From positions 124,001 to 188,000 of the forward strand of contig NZ_BJNY01000008.1 of NCBI RefSeq assembly GCF_006539925.1: DNA of 64,000 nt, given 5' to 3'. Both the position numbers and the translations under genes were made by a program. How positions within the stretch are numbered: the stretch's first letter is position 1; the number at the start of each line of letters is the position of its first letter. This stretch comes from Glutamicibacter uratoxydans. GTDB taxonomy: Bacteria > Actinomycetota > Actinomycetes > Actinomycetales > Micrococcaceae. Below, one piece after another: positions 25,408 through 34,142 of this stretch. A model generated the notes under the pieces. The model ran no database searches, was not told the DNA's origin, and saw only the letters and a program-made list of their open reading frames with translations.

Positions 25408-26295
25408 TTACTTTTCGAGGCCACGGGCCACCTCTTCCAATTCTTCAAGCGTGGTGCGCAGCTTTTCTACGGGGACGTCTACCACCACGGTATTGCCCTT
25501 GGAGTCTGCTTCGACAGCGTCCTTGACGCGCTGGTCCTGCCAGGTCTGGGCGAACTGCTTGTAGAGCTGCGAATCTGCGTCTTCACCGCGCACGGCAACG
25601 ATATTCACGTAGGGCCACGCAGATTCCGCATTGGCGTCGTCCAAGGCCAATGCCTGGTCGCGGGGGATGCTCAGCGCCTGGTCGATGGTGGTGGAACCCA
25701 CCACAATCGCGTCGACATCCTTGAAGACCGTCACCAGCTGCTGGGCGACAATCGGCTTGAAGACGATGTTTTTGGGGTTCTCGATGATGTCATCGACGGT
25801 GGGGTAGATGCCCACGTTCTCGGCCAGCTTGAGCAGGCCGGCTTGCTCAAGCATGAACAGGGTGCGCGCCATATGCGAGGCGTTGTTTGACACTGCCACC
25901 GTGGCATTCTGGGGCAGCGATTCCACTGAATCGTACTTATCGGAGTAGAGGCCCATGGTGGTGATGACGGTGGATCCCACGGGCGTGATGTCCTGCTGCT
26001 CAGCGGTGTTGAAGACCGAAAGGAATGCCAGATGCTGGAATGCGTTGACATCCGATTCGCCGTTGGCCAGTGCCTGGTTGGGCAGGGTCCAGTCGGAGAA
26101 CGACTGCCATTCGACCTTGATTCCCTTTTCCTTGGCTACCTGCGCGATGGTGTCTTCCACGGGTCCCAGTTCGCTGGTGCCCACTGTAATCGACTGGAGC
26201 TCGCCGTCGGCGGCTTGGGAACTTGAGGCGCATCCGGTGAACAGCAGCGATCCGGCTGCCAGAAGCGCGAGGGAAGAAAATACAGTGCTTTTCAT
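25408..26295 (-). CDS. MetQ/NlpA family substrate-binding lipoprotein, copy 2
   Basis: A 295-aa exported lipoprotein: signal peptide with lipobox LLFTGC (Cys about 22), then a NlpA/MetQ domain binding methionine or a related ligand outside the membrane. Conserved stretches include VEWQSFSDWTLPNQALA and SDKYDSVESLPQNATVAV. It lies 5 bases after the first copy and shares long identical blocks with it, so the pair arose by tandem duplication; they may differ in ligand. AGGGAC precedes the ATG. Confidence 0.92.
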   Translation of the reverse strand: MKSTVFSSLALLAAGSLLFTGCASSSQAADGELQSITVGTSELGPVEDTIAQVAKEKGIKVEWQSFSDWTLPNQALANGESDVNAFQHLAFLSVFNTAEQQDITPVGSTVITTMGLYSDKYDSVESLPQNATVAVSNNASHMARTLFMLEQAGLLKLAENVGIYPTVDDIIENPKNIVFKPIVAQQLVTVFKDVDAIVVGSTTIDQALSIPRDQALALDDANAESAWPYVNIVAVRGEDADSQLYKQFAQTWQDQRVKDAVEADSKGNTVVVDVPVEKLRTTLEELEEVARGLEK

Positions 26296-26300
26296 TGTCC

Positions 26301-27209
26301 CTACTTCTCCAAGCCGCGAGCGAGGTCTTCAAGTTCGGTCAAGGTTTCGCGCAGCTGTTCTACCGGGATGTCCACCACGATGGAGTTGTCCTTGGACTCT
26401 TCTTTGATGGCTTCAAGCACGCGTGGATCCTTCCACGACTTCGCCAGTTCGCGGTAGACCTCCGAATCGGCGTCTTCACCGCGCACAGCCACCACGTTGA
26501 CGTAGGGGAGGGAAGACTTGGCGTTCGGGTCGTCGATGGCCAGTGCCTTGTCCTTCGTAATGGACAGCGCCTGATCGATGGTGGCGGTGCCCACGACAAT
26601 CGCGTCGACATCCTTGTAGACGTTGACCAGCTGCTGGGCGACGATCGGGGAGAACTTCAGGTTCTTGGAGTTCTGCGTGATGTCGTCCACGGTGGGGTAG
26701 ATGCCCACATCCTTGGCCAGGGTGATCAGCCCGGCCTGCTGCAGCAAGAAGAGCGTGCGGGCGGAATTCGATGGATCATTGGGAATCGCAATGGTTGCGC
26801 CGTCCGGGATCGCATCCACCGAATCGTACTTGTCGGAGAAGATGCCCCAGGTGGTGATCTGGGTGGAGCCTACTGGGGTGAGGTCCTGGTTCTCGGCGAC
26901 GTTATAAGCCGATAAGAACGCAAGATGCTGGAAGGCGTTCACATCCGATTCTCCATGCGCCAAGGCCTGGTTGGGCAGGGTCCAGTCGGAGAACGACTGC
27001 CATTCAACGTTGATGCCGTGTTCCTTGGCTACCTCGGAGATGACGTCGTTGACCGGCGAGAGTTCGCCGGTGCCAACTGTCACATTGTGGATGTCGCCTT
27101 CGGCTGCCTGAGACGTTGGGGCGCAGCCGGTAAACAGCAGTGCGCCGGCGGCCAACAGGGCCAGCGGGGTGCCGCGGCGGATCAGTGGCGAAGCGGAGGA
27201 GAATTTCAT
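26301..27209 (-). CDS. MetQ/NlpA family substrate-binding lipoprotein, copy 1
   Basis: First gene of the minus-strand met operon, 302 aa. Signal peptide with twin Arg near the start (LIRRGTPLALLAAG) and lipobox LLFTGC, then the NlpA domain with VEWQSFSDWTLPNQALA and IVAQQLVNVYKDVDAIVVG. Ligand-lining differences from copy 2 are seen for example in TTWGIFSDK versus TTMGLYSDK and IPNDPSNSART versus VSNNASHMART. AAGGAACCATC precedes the ATG. No S-box (SAM-I) riboswitch core is recognisable upstream. Confidence 0.92.
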   Translation of the reverse strand: MKFSSASPLIRRGTPLALLAAGALLFTGCAPTSQAAEGDIHNVTVGTGELSPVNDVISEVAKEHGINVEWQSFSDWTLPNQALAHGESDVNAFQHLAFLSAYNVAENQDLTPVGSTQITTWGIFSDKYDSVDAIPDGATIAIPNDPSNSARTLFLLQQAGLITLAKDVGIYPTVDDITQNSKNLKFSPIVAQQLVNVYKDVDAIVVGTATIDQALSITKDKALAIDDPNAKSSLPYVNVVAVRGEDADSEVYRELAKSWKDPRVLEAIKEESKDNSIVVDIPVEQLRETLTELEDLARGLEK

Positions 27210-27671
27210 GATGGTTCCTTGTGGGAGAGGCGACGATGTTCCGTTGATGTCGGTGATTCCACGTTAGGAAGACGGGCTGAAGCCGCGCGAGCGTGCTGAC
27301 TTGGTCGTACACGAGGGTTCTTCTCCCGTCTTAAAAGGACGCTTTTCGTCATGCACCAAGAGACACAAAAAGTCTTAATCGGGGGTCATGAAGATTCATG
27401 AAGCTTGCCCACGTCTGTTCCACCACAAATTTTCGAGTTTTGGCCTTCTGGTCTTATAGGCAGTGCTAGCTCGGAAGGTTGCGGGTGTTACGACTTATTC
27501 GTTGCGGGTGGAAATTTTCCGCGTAACAGCCTTGCAATGCGCCCGATTGTGTGATGCCAGTCTCAATGACGCGGATCGGCTGCCCTGTGACGCAAGGCTG
27601 TTAGGGGAAGGGCGTCCGCGGATATGATCTCCCCTAATGAGAAGTGGTCGACCTGAGTTTTAAGGAAACAT
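27210..27671. promoter_or_regulatory. divergent control region of the met operon and the DUF4240 lipoprotein gene
   Basis: 462 bp without a gene. Two inverted repeats are seen: AAGACGGG/CCCGTCTT at 27269-27276 and 27325-27332, and TAACAGCCTTGC/GCAAGGCTGTTA at 27524-27535 and 27592-27603 (perfect 12-bp arms, 56-base loop). The middle is AT-rich (27340-27470). No methionine riboswitch core was recognised. Confidence 0.45.
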
Positions 27672-28361
27672 ATGGGTGGCAGACGCACTATTCCCCAGCT
27701 GAAGGGCGCCATGGCAGCTCTTTTTGCCGCAGTGGCTATCGGACTGGTTTCGTGCGCCGGCGCCTCAGAACCAGCGAGTACTCCAACTCCCGCGGCGGCA
27801 GCTGTCAATACTCCGACGCAGGCGGTTGAAAAAGCTGTGCCGCCGATGAAATCGGAAGACTTTTGGGAGATCATTGAGCGGTCCCGAAGTGCTTCCAAGG
27901 GCGATGTCGAGCAGCAGGCCATGGCATTGGAAGAAATTCTCTCCAAGCTAAGCTTCGAACAGATAGCAGCGTTCCACGACGAGTTCGCCAGGAAGAACCA
28001 GCAACTCTACACCTGTGACTTATGGGGAGCCGCCTATGTGCTCCATGGCGGATGTTCGGATGACTGCTTTGAGTACCTCCGCAGCTGGGCTGTCGCACAG
28101 GGACAAGATTATTTCGAAGCAGTCGCTGATGATCCTCTGGTTCTGGGCGATTCCCTTCTAGCCAGCGTGGGAGACAGCGACAGCGGGGAATGGATGCAGT
28201 ATGCCGCGGCAGATGCGTATGCCTCGGCCAGCGATGGCAGGAGCTTGGACAACGACTATCCGCACATCCTCTCGACCATAGCGATGGACGAACCTCAAGG
28301 GGAGCCGTGGGATGAAGAGGACCTCGACCAGCGTTTTCCTGATTTAGAGCCCTTGAACTGA
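27672..28361 (+). CDS. DUF4240 domain lipoprotein
   Basis: A 229-aa exported protein. The signal peptide (residues 1-28) ends at a lipobox-like GLVSC; a Thr/Pro/Ala-rich linker follows (about 30-55). Residues about 60-185 match the DUF4240 pattern: SEDFWEIIERSR at the start, the DLWGAAYVLHGGCSDDCFEY core and RSWAVAQGQDYF. The domain's function is unknown; it is usually cytoplasmic, so a lipoprotein form is uncommon. TAAGGAAA precedes the ATG. The C terminus is very acidic. Confidence 0.8.
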   Translation: MGGRRTIPQLKGAMAALFAAVAIGLVSCAGASEPASTPTPAAAAVNTPTQAVEKAVPPMKSEDFWEIIERSRSASKGDVEQQAMALEEILSKLSFEQIAAFHDEFARKNQQLYTCDLWGAAYVLHGGCSDDCFEYLRSWAVAQGQDYFEAVADDPLVLGDSLLASVGDSDSGEWMQYAAADAYASASDGRSLDNDYPHILSTIAMDEPQGEPWDEEDLDQRFPDLEPLN

Positions 28362-28488
28362 CCGCCGCCAGATCTTTGGGAAGCAGGGCGGCAAGGGCAT
28401 TGCGGCGGCGCACGGCCGACGCGGAGTCGACCCGCCATCAATGCGATTCAGCCGCCGAGGCTTCTTGGTTCACCTATCAGTTTCTTCA

Positions 28489-28613
28489 CTGAAACTCAGC
28501 AATGCTCGGCGGACTGGAACATGGGTATCTCAAGCAATGCCAGGGAAATAAGCTGAACCTAGCTGGATCAGCTGCCACGCTTGCTGAGAACATGAGCCTA
28601 GCTGAAACTCAGC
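28489..28613. repeat. repeated CTGAAACTCAGC upstream of the ABC exporter gene
   Basis: CTGAAACTCAGC occurs at 28489-28500 and 28602-28613 in the 277-bp gap before the ABC gene. The second copy is preceded by G, making the dyad GCTGA-AAC-TCAGC; the first adjoins a CAGTTTC/GAAACT stem (28478-28496). Could be a regulator's paired site. Confidence 0.35.
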
Positions 28614-28638
28614 CCAGCGAGATCGCGAGAGTACAACA

Positions 28639-30492
28639 ATGAGCATGGAAAGCGCCGCATGGCATTCCCTTTGGAGGCTATCGGGCGACAAGGGGCGCGC
28701 CTACGCCGAGACAACACCCAAAAGGGTGCTCAAGTTTGCCGCAGGCTATAAATCCCGCTTGATCGTCTTCGTCATCTTCTCCATCATCTCCGCGATCCTC
28801 GCGGTCATCACCCCGGTGCTTGCCGGACGCATCGTCGATGAGATCGTGGCCCGCAGCGGCATCCAGGTGATCATCAACCTTGCGCTGATGATTGCGGTAG
28901 TTGCCGTTCTTGATGCAGTGGTTTCGGTGGTGGTCCGCTGGTTCTCCTCCAAGCTGGGAGAAGGGATCATCTACGACCTGCGCACGGCGGTGTTCAACCA
29001 CGTGCAGAAAATGCCGATCGCATTCTTCGCCCGAACGCGCACCGGCGCCTTGGTCAGCCGCCTGAACAACGACGTCATCGGGGCCCAGTCGGCCTTCGCC
29101 GGCACGCTGTCCGGGCTGGTATCGAATACTGTCGCATTGATTCTCACCGCCGCAGTCATGTTCACTACTTCGTGGCAGGTCACCGCACTGGCATTGGTGC
29201 TGCTGCCCATTTTCCTGCTGCCGGCCCGGCACTTCGGCAAGTCGGTGGCGCTGCTGCGCAAGGAATCAGCGGACCTGAATGCGGCCATGGGCACGCAGAT
29301 GACCGAACGCTTCTCCGCCCCCGGAGCGACGCTGATCAAGCTCTTCGGACGCCCCAAGGACGAGGCGGACCAGTTTGCACTGCGCGCCGGCCGCGTCCGC
29401 GACATCGGCGTGAAAATGACCATGCGCCAGTTCTACTTTGTCGCGGCCCTGACGCTTGTTGCAGCGCTGGCTTTGGCCTTGGTCTACGGACTGGGCGGCG
29501 TCTACGCGGTGCGCGGCGACCTCGCTGCCGGCGATGTGGTGGTTCTTGGCATGCTGCTGACGCGCCTGTATGTTCCGCTGACGGCGCTGGCCAACGCAAG
29601 GGTTGAGATTACTAGCGCACTGGTCAGCTTCGACCGCGTTTTTGAGGTCTTGGATCTGGAACCGCTGATTGCCGATGCCCCGGATGCCCACCGGCTGCAG
29701 CCGGGCCCGGTTTCGGTGAAATTCGTCGATGTGAATTTCTCCTACCCCAGCGCAGACAAAGTCTCCCTCGCCTCTTTGGAAGAGGTGGCAGTACTGGACA
29801 CCCGCGGTGGACAAGAGGTGCTGCACGATATCAATTTCGAGGTCCCTGCAGGGAAGACAGTGGCCCTGGTCGGCTCCTCGGGTGCCGGAAAATCCACTAT
29901 CGCATCGCTGCTGGCCCGCCTCTACGATGTGGATTCGGGCAGCGTGCAGCTGGCCGGGGAAGACATTCGCCATATCAAGATGGATTCGCTGCGCGAAGTC
30001 GTCTCCATGGTGACCCAGGATGGACACCTGTTCCACGAATCGATCCGCTCGAACCTTCTTTTGGCCCGCCCCGGAGCCAGCGACGAGCAGCTGTGGGAGG
30101 CCTTGGAACGCGCCCGCCTGCGCCCGGTGATCGAGGAGCTGCCCGATCAGCTGGACACGGTAGTAGGCGAGCGCGGCTACCGGCTTTCGGGTGGCGAACG
30201 CCAGCGGATGACCATCGCGCGGCTGCTGCTGGCGGCTCCACAGGTAGTGATTCTCGACGAGGCGACCGCTGCCTTGGACTCGGCCAATGAGGCGGCGGTA
30301 CAAGCGGCGCTGACCGAGGCATTGGAGAATCGGACGGCGCTAATCATCGCCCACCGGCTTTCAACGATCCGTTCGGCAGACGAGATCCTTGTTGTTGAAG
30401 GCGGAAAGATCATCGAGCGCGGCACCCACAGTGAACTGCTCAGCCTCGGTGGCCGCTACACAACCCTGTATGAAACCCAGTTTGCCCAGTAG
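28639..30492 (+). CDS. ABC exporter, fused membrane and ATPase domains
   Basis: A 617-aa half-transporter of the MsbA/LmrA type that acts as a dimer. Six membrane helices lie in residues about 35-330; the ATPase domain follows with Walker A LVGSSGAGKSTIAS (about 415), Q-loop MVTQDGHLFHESI, signature YRLSGGERQRMTIARLL, Walker B QVVILDEATAALD and H-loop LIIAHRLSTI. All catalytic residues are intact, so it should hydrolyse ATP; drug or lipid export is the family role. A short insert (about residues 375-395) between the first strands of the ATPase domain is unusual. Confidence 0.92.
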   Translation: MSMESAAWHSLWRLSGDKGRAYAETTPKRVLKFAAGYKSRLIVFVIFSIISAILAVITPVLAGRIVDEIVARSGIQVIINLALMIAVVAVLDAVVSVVVRWFSSKLGEGIIYDLRTAVFNHVQKMPIAFFARTRTGALVSRLNNDVIGAQSAFAGTLSGLVSNTVALILTAAVMFTTSWQVTALALVLLPIFLLPARHFGKSVALLRKESADLNAAMGTQMTERFSAPGATLIKLFGRPKDEADQFALRAGRVRDIGVKMTMRQFYFVAALTLVAALALALVYGLGGVYAVRGDLAAGDVVVLGMLLTRLYVPLTALANARVEITSALVSFDRVFEVLDLEPLIADAPDAHRLQPGPVSVKFVDVNFSYPSADKVSLASLEEVAVLDTRGGQEVLHDINFEVPAGKTVALVGSSGAGKSTIASLLARLYDVDSGSVQLAGEDIRHIKMDSLREVVSMVTQDGHLFHESIRSNLLLARPGASDEQLWEALERARLRPVIEELPDQLDTVVGERGYRLSGGERQRMTIARLLLAAPQVVILDEATAALDSANEAAVQAALTEALENRTALIIAHRLSTIRSADEILVVEGGKIIERGTHSELLSLGGRYTTLYETQFAQ

Positions 30493-30524
30493 CCAGGCGG
30501 CAGCCTGCTAGGAGATGATGGGCC

Positions 30525-31091
30525 ATGGCTAAACTCCAGAAGCGGTCGAAGGTCATCTCCCGGTTGAATTGCTCGCAAGACGAGCTGGTGCCGGTGAAGA
30601 TCTATCGAAGCGTGGCACCAGATGAGCACGATGAAGCAATCGTGCTGCAAATTTCTCAAGGTTGGGTGCTGCTGGCGGTTCTTCGAGACGGCGGGTACTT
30701 CAACGGCTACACACTGGTCCGCTTGGGCAATATCTCGAGGGTCGTCTTCTCGCGGACCTTCCTGCCGTTCCTTCGCACGCAGGATTTTTGGCCTCCCGCA
30801 AACCCGTGGAAATCCCTGGACCTTGCTGCAGAACAGGCATTCTTGTCGCGTCTTGCTGAACTGAACTCGGTGCTGTCGATCCATGAAGAAGTGCGCGAGC
30901 CTGACAAACTCTGGATCGGGACGGTGGACCGTTGGAAGAAGAATTCTTTCTGGTTCCACTGCATCGACCCGGACGGAACATGGAGCGAGACCCTGATCAA
31001 GGTGAGGTATGAACATCTGACCCGCGTTGATGTCCATGATGATTATGCACTGGTGGTGAAAGCTGTAGCAGGCCCTCGTCCCGCTGAATGA
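30525..31091 (+). CDS. uncharacterised protein (188 aa)
   Basis: I do not recognise this protein. AGGAGA stands about 8 bases before the ATG, and it follows the ABC exporter by 33 bases, so it may be in the same transcript. It appears soluble and beta-rich: alternating hydrophobic strands (AIVLQISQGWVLLAVLRDGG, GYTLVRLGNISRVVFSR) and a second similar half (KLWIGTVDRWKKNSFWFHCI) suggest two related SH3-like or Sm-like barrels. No catalytic motif. A few similarly shaped proteins are immunity factors, but nothing here shows that. Confidence 0.65.
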   Translation: MAKLQKRSKVISRLNCSQDELVPVKIYRSVAPDEHDEAIVLQISQGWVLLAVLRDGGYFNGYTLVRLGNISRVVFSRTFLPFLRTQDFWPPANPWKSLDLAAEQAFLSRLAELNSVLSIHEEVREPDKLWIGTVDRWKKNSFWFHCIDPDGTWSETLIKVRYEHLTRVDVHDDYALVVKAVAGPRPAE

Positions 31092-31263
31092 TCGTACGCG
31101 TTTTTTAAGGCGGACCGGGGTTTTCTGCGTCGAAGGCAAACACCTGGTGAATGGGGCGTCACGGTTCGATCACAATAATCAAATGGGTGTTGTAAATGTC
31201 GATGGAAGTAAGCAGGATGGCAGTGGATCATCCTTCGGATTTCATTCAGGAAATGAGGCACCC

Positions 31264-32514
31264 ATGGTTGCGTCGGTTCGAATAGTTTCACGTTCTTCGC
31301 TTGTCGTCGGCCTCTGCACACTGAGCTTGGCCCTGGCCTCCTGCTCAACAGCAGCGCCTGATGCGGCTCCCACTGGTGCTGCCAGCTCCTCCGCTGCCCA
31401 GAGCAATGATGCTTCGCCACGCAGCACGACACAACCAGTTGGCGACGTTGATTCTCAAAAGACGACTGCCATCAAGGGGTTGTCCTGGGGTGATGGCAGC
31501 AAGATTGAAGCTGTCGAACTGGCAGTTGATTCAGCCGTCAAACCTGCTGACTCCGAAATTTCGGGGCGTGCGGCGCACACTCTGCCCAAGGGAGAAGACT
31601 TCATCGGCGTGCTGTCTGATGGGCGGCCGGTGGTTGTCCGGGACCAGCTACCGTTTACCGTGGATGCAGAAGGCACGTACACCCTGTACTGGCCGAACGA
31701 AGAAATCGTTGGGGATTCCGATACGACGAGATTCAGCGTTCAGGGCGACCTGGTTCTTGCGGTGACCAGCAAGTCCAAGCACGACAAAAACCTCAGCGAT
31801 GTGGCAGTCTATGCACCCGGCGCTGACAGCCTGAAGAAAATCAGCAATGTCGAGAACGCCGCCGATTTCGTGGTGGCCAAAGACCGCATTTATTGGGCAA
31901 CGAATGAATGGTCCGGCGCTCAGGTGCTCTCGGCCTCATTTGCCGATGGAAAACCGCGGGTAGAAGCCAAGAACGCTGCCGCGGTGTACAACACTCCCCA
32001 GGGGATTGCCATTCTTAAGCTCAGCAAGGAGAAGACAGAGTCTGGGCAGAGCAAGGTTGCGGGTATTGAACTGCTCAACGGCAAGAAGCTGCTGCAGGCT
32101 GGCCAAGACTTTGAACTTGGCGGCTTCAGCGGAGATGGACTGCACAACTGGCCGGCCATGCAGAATGGAACCAGCGTCAGCTTTGACATCGATTCCGGCA
32201 AGGCAGACTACAAGACCGTGGTGCTGAACCTGGATACTCAAAAGGCCTGGCAGCTCGATCTGCCCGCAGATCGGGCCGCGTTCGCCACCAGCACTTCGGG
32301 AAACCGGACCTTCAGCTCGTGGTCGATGGAGAATCCCGAGGAACTCGGACAGTTGGGCAATGAAGCAGTAGTGCTCGATTCGGTTACCGGGAAGCTCTTC
32401 GCCTTTACTCCGAAGAATAACTTTGAAGAAATCTATGCCAACGACAAAGCCGTTGCATGGAGCACTGTTACCAAGGATGGATCGGTCAGTTTCGCGAGCG
32501 AGATCCTGAAGTAG
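31264..32514 (+). CDS. lipoprotein of unknown function, propeller-like
   Basis: A 416-aa exported protein. Residues 1-25 are a lipoprotein signal peptide with lipobox LALASC; a Ser/Ala/Thr-rich linker follows to about residue 60. The rest has repeating beta-strand units with Gly and Trp, for example SDVAVYAPGADSLKKIS, DRIYWATNEWSGAQVLSA and TFSSWSMENPEELGQLG, which look like blades of a WD/TolB-type propeller. Start 31264 has GAGG at 5 bases; longer frames upstream lack a ribosome binding site. Function unknown. Confidence 0.72.
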   Translation: MVASVRIVSRSSLVVGLCTLSLALASCSTAAPDAAPTGAASSSAAQSNDASPRSTTQPVGDVDSQKTTAIKGLSWGDGSKIEAVELAVDSAVKPADSEISGRAAHTLPKGEDFIGVLSDGRPVVVRDQLPFTVDAEGTYTLYWPNEEIVGDSDTTRFSVQGDLVLAVTSKSKHDKNLSDVAVYAPGADSLKKISNVENAADFVVAKDRIYWATNEWSGAQVLSASFADGKPRVEAKNAAAVYNTPQGIAILKLSKEKTESGQSKVAGIELLNGKKLLQAGQDFELGGFSGDGLHNWPAMQNGTSVSFDIDSGKADYKTVVLNLDTQKAWQLDLPADRAAFATSTSGNRTFSSWSMENPEELGQLGNEAVVLDSVTGKLFAFTPKNNFEEIYANDKAVAWSTVTKDGSVSFASEILK

Positions 32515-32534
32515 CTTCAACGTGAAGCGCGACG

Positions 32535-32576
32535 CTGAAAAGGCAGCCGAACCATGTGGCTCGGCTGCCTTTTCAG
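32535..32576. terminator. bidirectional terminator
   Basis: Perfect 16-bp arms 32535-32550 and 32561-32576 with a 10-base loop; AAAA/TTTT in the outer part of the stem. Between the convergent lipoprotein and hydroxyisourate hydrolase genes. Confidence 0.78.
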
Positions 32577-32586
32577 GTCTTGATGG

Positions 32587-33078
32587 CTAGCTGCCGCGAT
32601 AGGTGGAGTAAGCGAAAGGACTCAGCAACAGCGGCACATGGTAGTGCTGGTCTGGGCTGCTGATGTAGAAGTCAATGGGGATGGAGGGGAAGAACGTATC
32701 CTGCTTCAGTTGCTTGAAATACGCTTCTGTCTCGAACGTAATGCGGTAGGCGCCATTCTCTAAGGTTTTCGGGCCAAGACTTTCGATCCGTCCGTCTTCA
32801 TCGGTCGTACCGTTGGCGACTTGCTTCCATTTGTTCTTCACTCGATGCTCTAGAACCACGTCAACGCCTTGGGCCGGCTTTCCCGACACCGTATCGAGGA
32901 TATGCGTACTGAGATGCCCGCGTTCAGATTTGGCTGAAACTGGCTGAACTTGGACATCCTCAGGCAGCGCAGAGGGGCTCGGCGTTGCTGTCGGCGCGGC
33001 AGGTGAACAAGCGGACAACGCAAAAGCCATAGGCAGGGCCAAGAGAGCGGCGGAAATTTTTGTACGGCGAAACGCCAT
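32587..33078 (-). CDS. lipoprotein 5-hydroxyisourate hydrolase (exported paralog)
   Basis: A 163-aa secreted relative of uraH. From the ATG at 33078 (AGGAGC upstream) the protein starts with a twin-Arg-less signal sequence MAFRRTKISAALLALP and lipobox ALSAC, a Pro/Ser/Thr linker to about residue 45, and then the complete transthyretin-related domain: GHLSTHILDTVSGKPAQG with catalytic His, DGRIESLG with Arg, HYHVPLLLSPFAYSTYRGS with the second His and the YRGS end. So 5-hydroxyisourate hydrolysis outside the membrane is predicted. The domain is about as long as cytoplasmic UraH at 3099-3455. Confidence 0.9.
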   Translation of the reverse strand: MAFRRTKISAALLALPMAFALSACSPAAPTATPSPSALPEDVQVQPVSAKSERGHLSTHILDTVSGKPAQGVDVVLEHRVKNKWKQVANGTTDEDGRIESLGPKTLENGAYRITFETEAYFKQLKQDTFFPSIPIDFYISSPDQHYHVPLLLSPFAYSTYRGS

Positions 33079-34142
33079 GGGTGCTCCTAATTTGGGGCAG
33101 AGCCCAAGCCTTGGAGGGGCAAGGGGTCCGGAAATGGGGGAAGAAATCGACAGCTGGCTCGGGATGAAAGCGTGCCAAGTAGTCTTTGCTGCCAAACAAT
33201 TGAAGGGAGGCTAGGCTCGTGCGCGGCGTGGGGTAACACGGTCTACGGACTGAGCGGCGTGCTGAAGACCAAAATTCAGGTAGGTCTTCAACGTGAAACT
33301 ACATGCGCCTTGTTGCAGGCGATGGGCGAGGAGGTAGTCCTTCGCATGGGCACAACAGTAAGTCCACTGCCCAGGGCCTTGTCAACCGTTTGAAAAGACC
33401 AACCTGCCGCGGTTTATAGAATTCGTGGGTCGAAAGCGCAGACCTAGTTGAATCGTCTCAAGGCCGTCTGCGGCTAGTTCGGCAGGGCCGTAGCGCAGCG
33501 GTGTCCGGCTGACGCCTTCTTCTTGGAGAAGCTGGCATAACTAGACTTTGACTAGTCTTTTAGCATCAAGAGACCGGCATCTGGCGGCCGTTCTGGGCCA
33601 GCGTGTTGCGGCATGTGTGAAGCTCTTCGTTAGAAAAGCCTCAGGCGCCGCTAGAGAGGCCACCAATCAAGATGAGCAAACAGGTCGATTAAAATGGTTA
33701 ACCATTTTTTGTGACTTAATATTCATGCGCTTCACATGTCTCTGGCGTGGACGCGTGGTTGCGAGTCGCGGTGTGAAAGTGACGTAAAGATATCGTCTGG
33801 TATCGGATAAACCTGCCATTTTGGAGTGCACAATCCTTTAAATGCAACAGAATTTGCAGTCGCTGGATTTGTTAACTCTGCTAGATCAAAAGTTACTAGC
33901 GTTCGATCAAGTTTCTCTAAAAATATGGATCCGTGAGGAAACTTCGTGTATAAGGCCTTCGTTAATGTCATCTTTTAGGCGAATATTTCATGCAGTTTCC
34001 GTCATTATTGGTCAGATGGTTGACCAAATGCTGTGATGGGTGCCACTATCGAAAAGTCTCATTTTGGAATTTTAATTTTGCAATGCGAAATTTTCCGATG
34101 ATTCGCACCCCTCTTGCATCCCACTCACCCCCGGAGGACTTT
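33079..34142. promoter_or_regulatory. 1-kb AT-rich non-coding region before the MFS gene
   Basis: No convincing gene in 1064 bp. The right half (about 33690-34100) is much richer in A+T than its surroundings. It contains AAAATGGTTAACCATTTT (33691-33708, perfect 18-bp palindrome), TTGGTCA/TGACCAA arms at 34008-34014 and 34021-34027 containing TGGTTGACCA, and TTTTGCAATGCGAAA (34076-34090), a near-perfect 15-bp dyad shared in part with other purine loci. The left half holds only short unsupported frames and a decayed-looking stretch at 33540-33670. Confidence 0.5.

Noticed and set aside
27210-27420. SAM riboswitch upstream of the met operon
   Set aside because: No S-box core (AGAG...GGAGGGA...GCAACC order) found on the minus strand.
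33480-33545. tRNA-like string GCCGTAGCGCAGC
   Set aside because: Only a D-arm-like part; no matching acceptor stem, anticodon stem or T-arm could be folded.
33548-33787. 79-codon frame in the AT-rich gap
   Set aside because: No ribosome binding site, changing composition along its length, no recognisable motif. At best a remnant.
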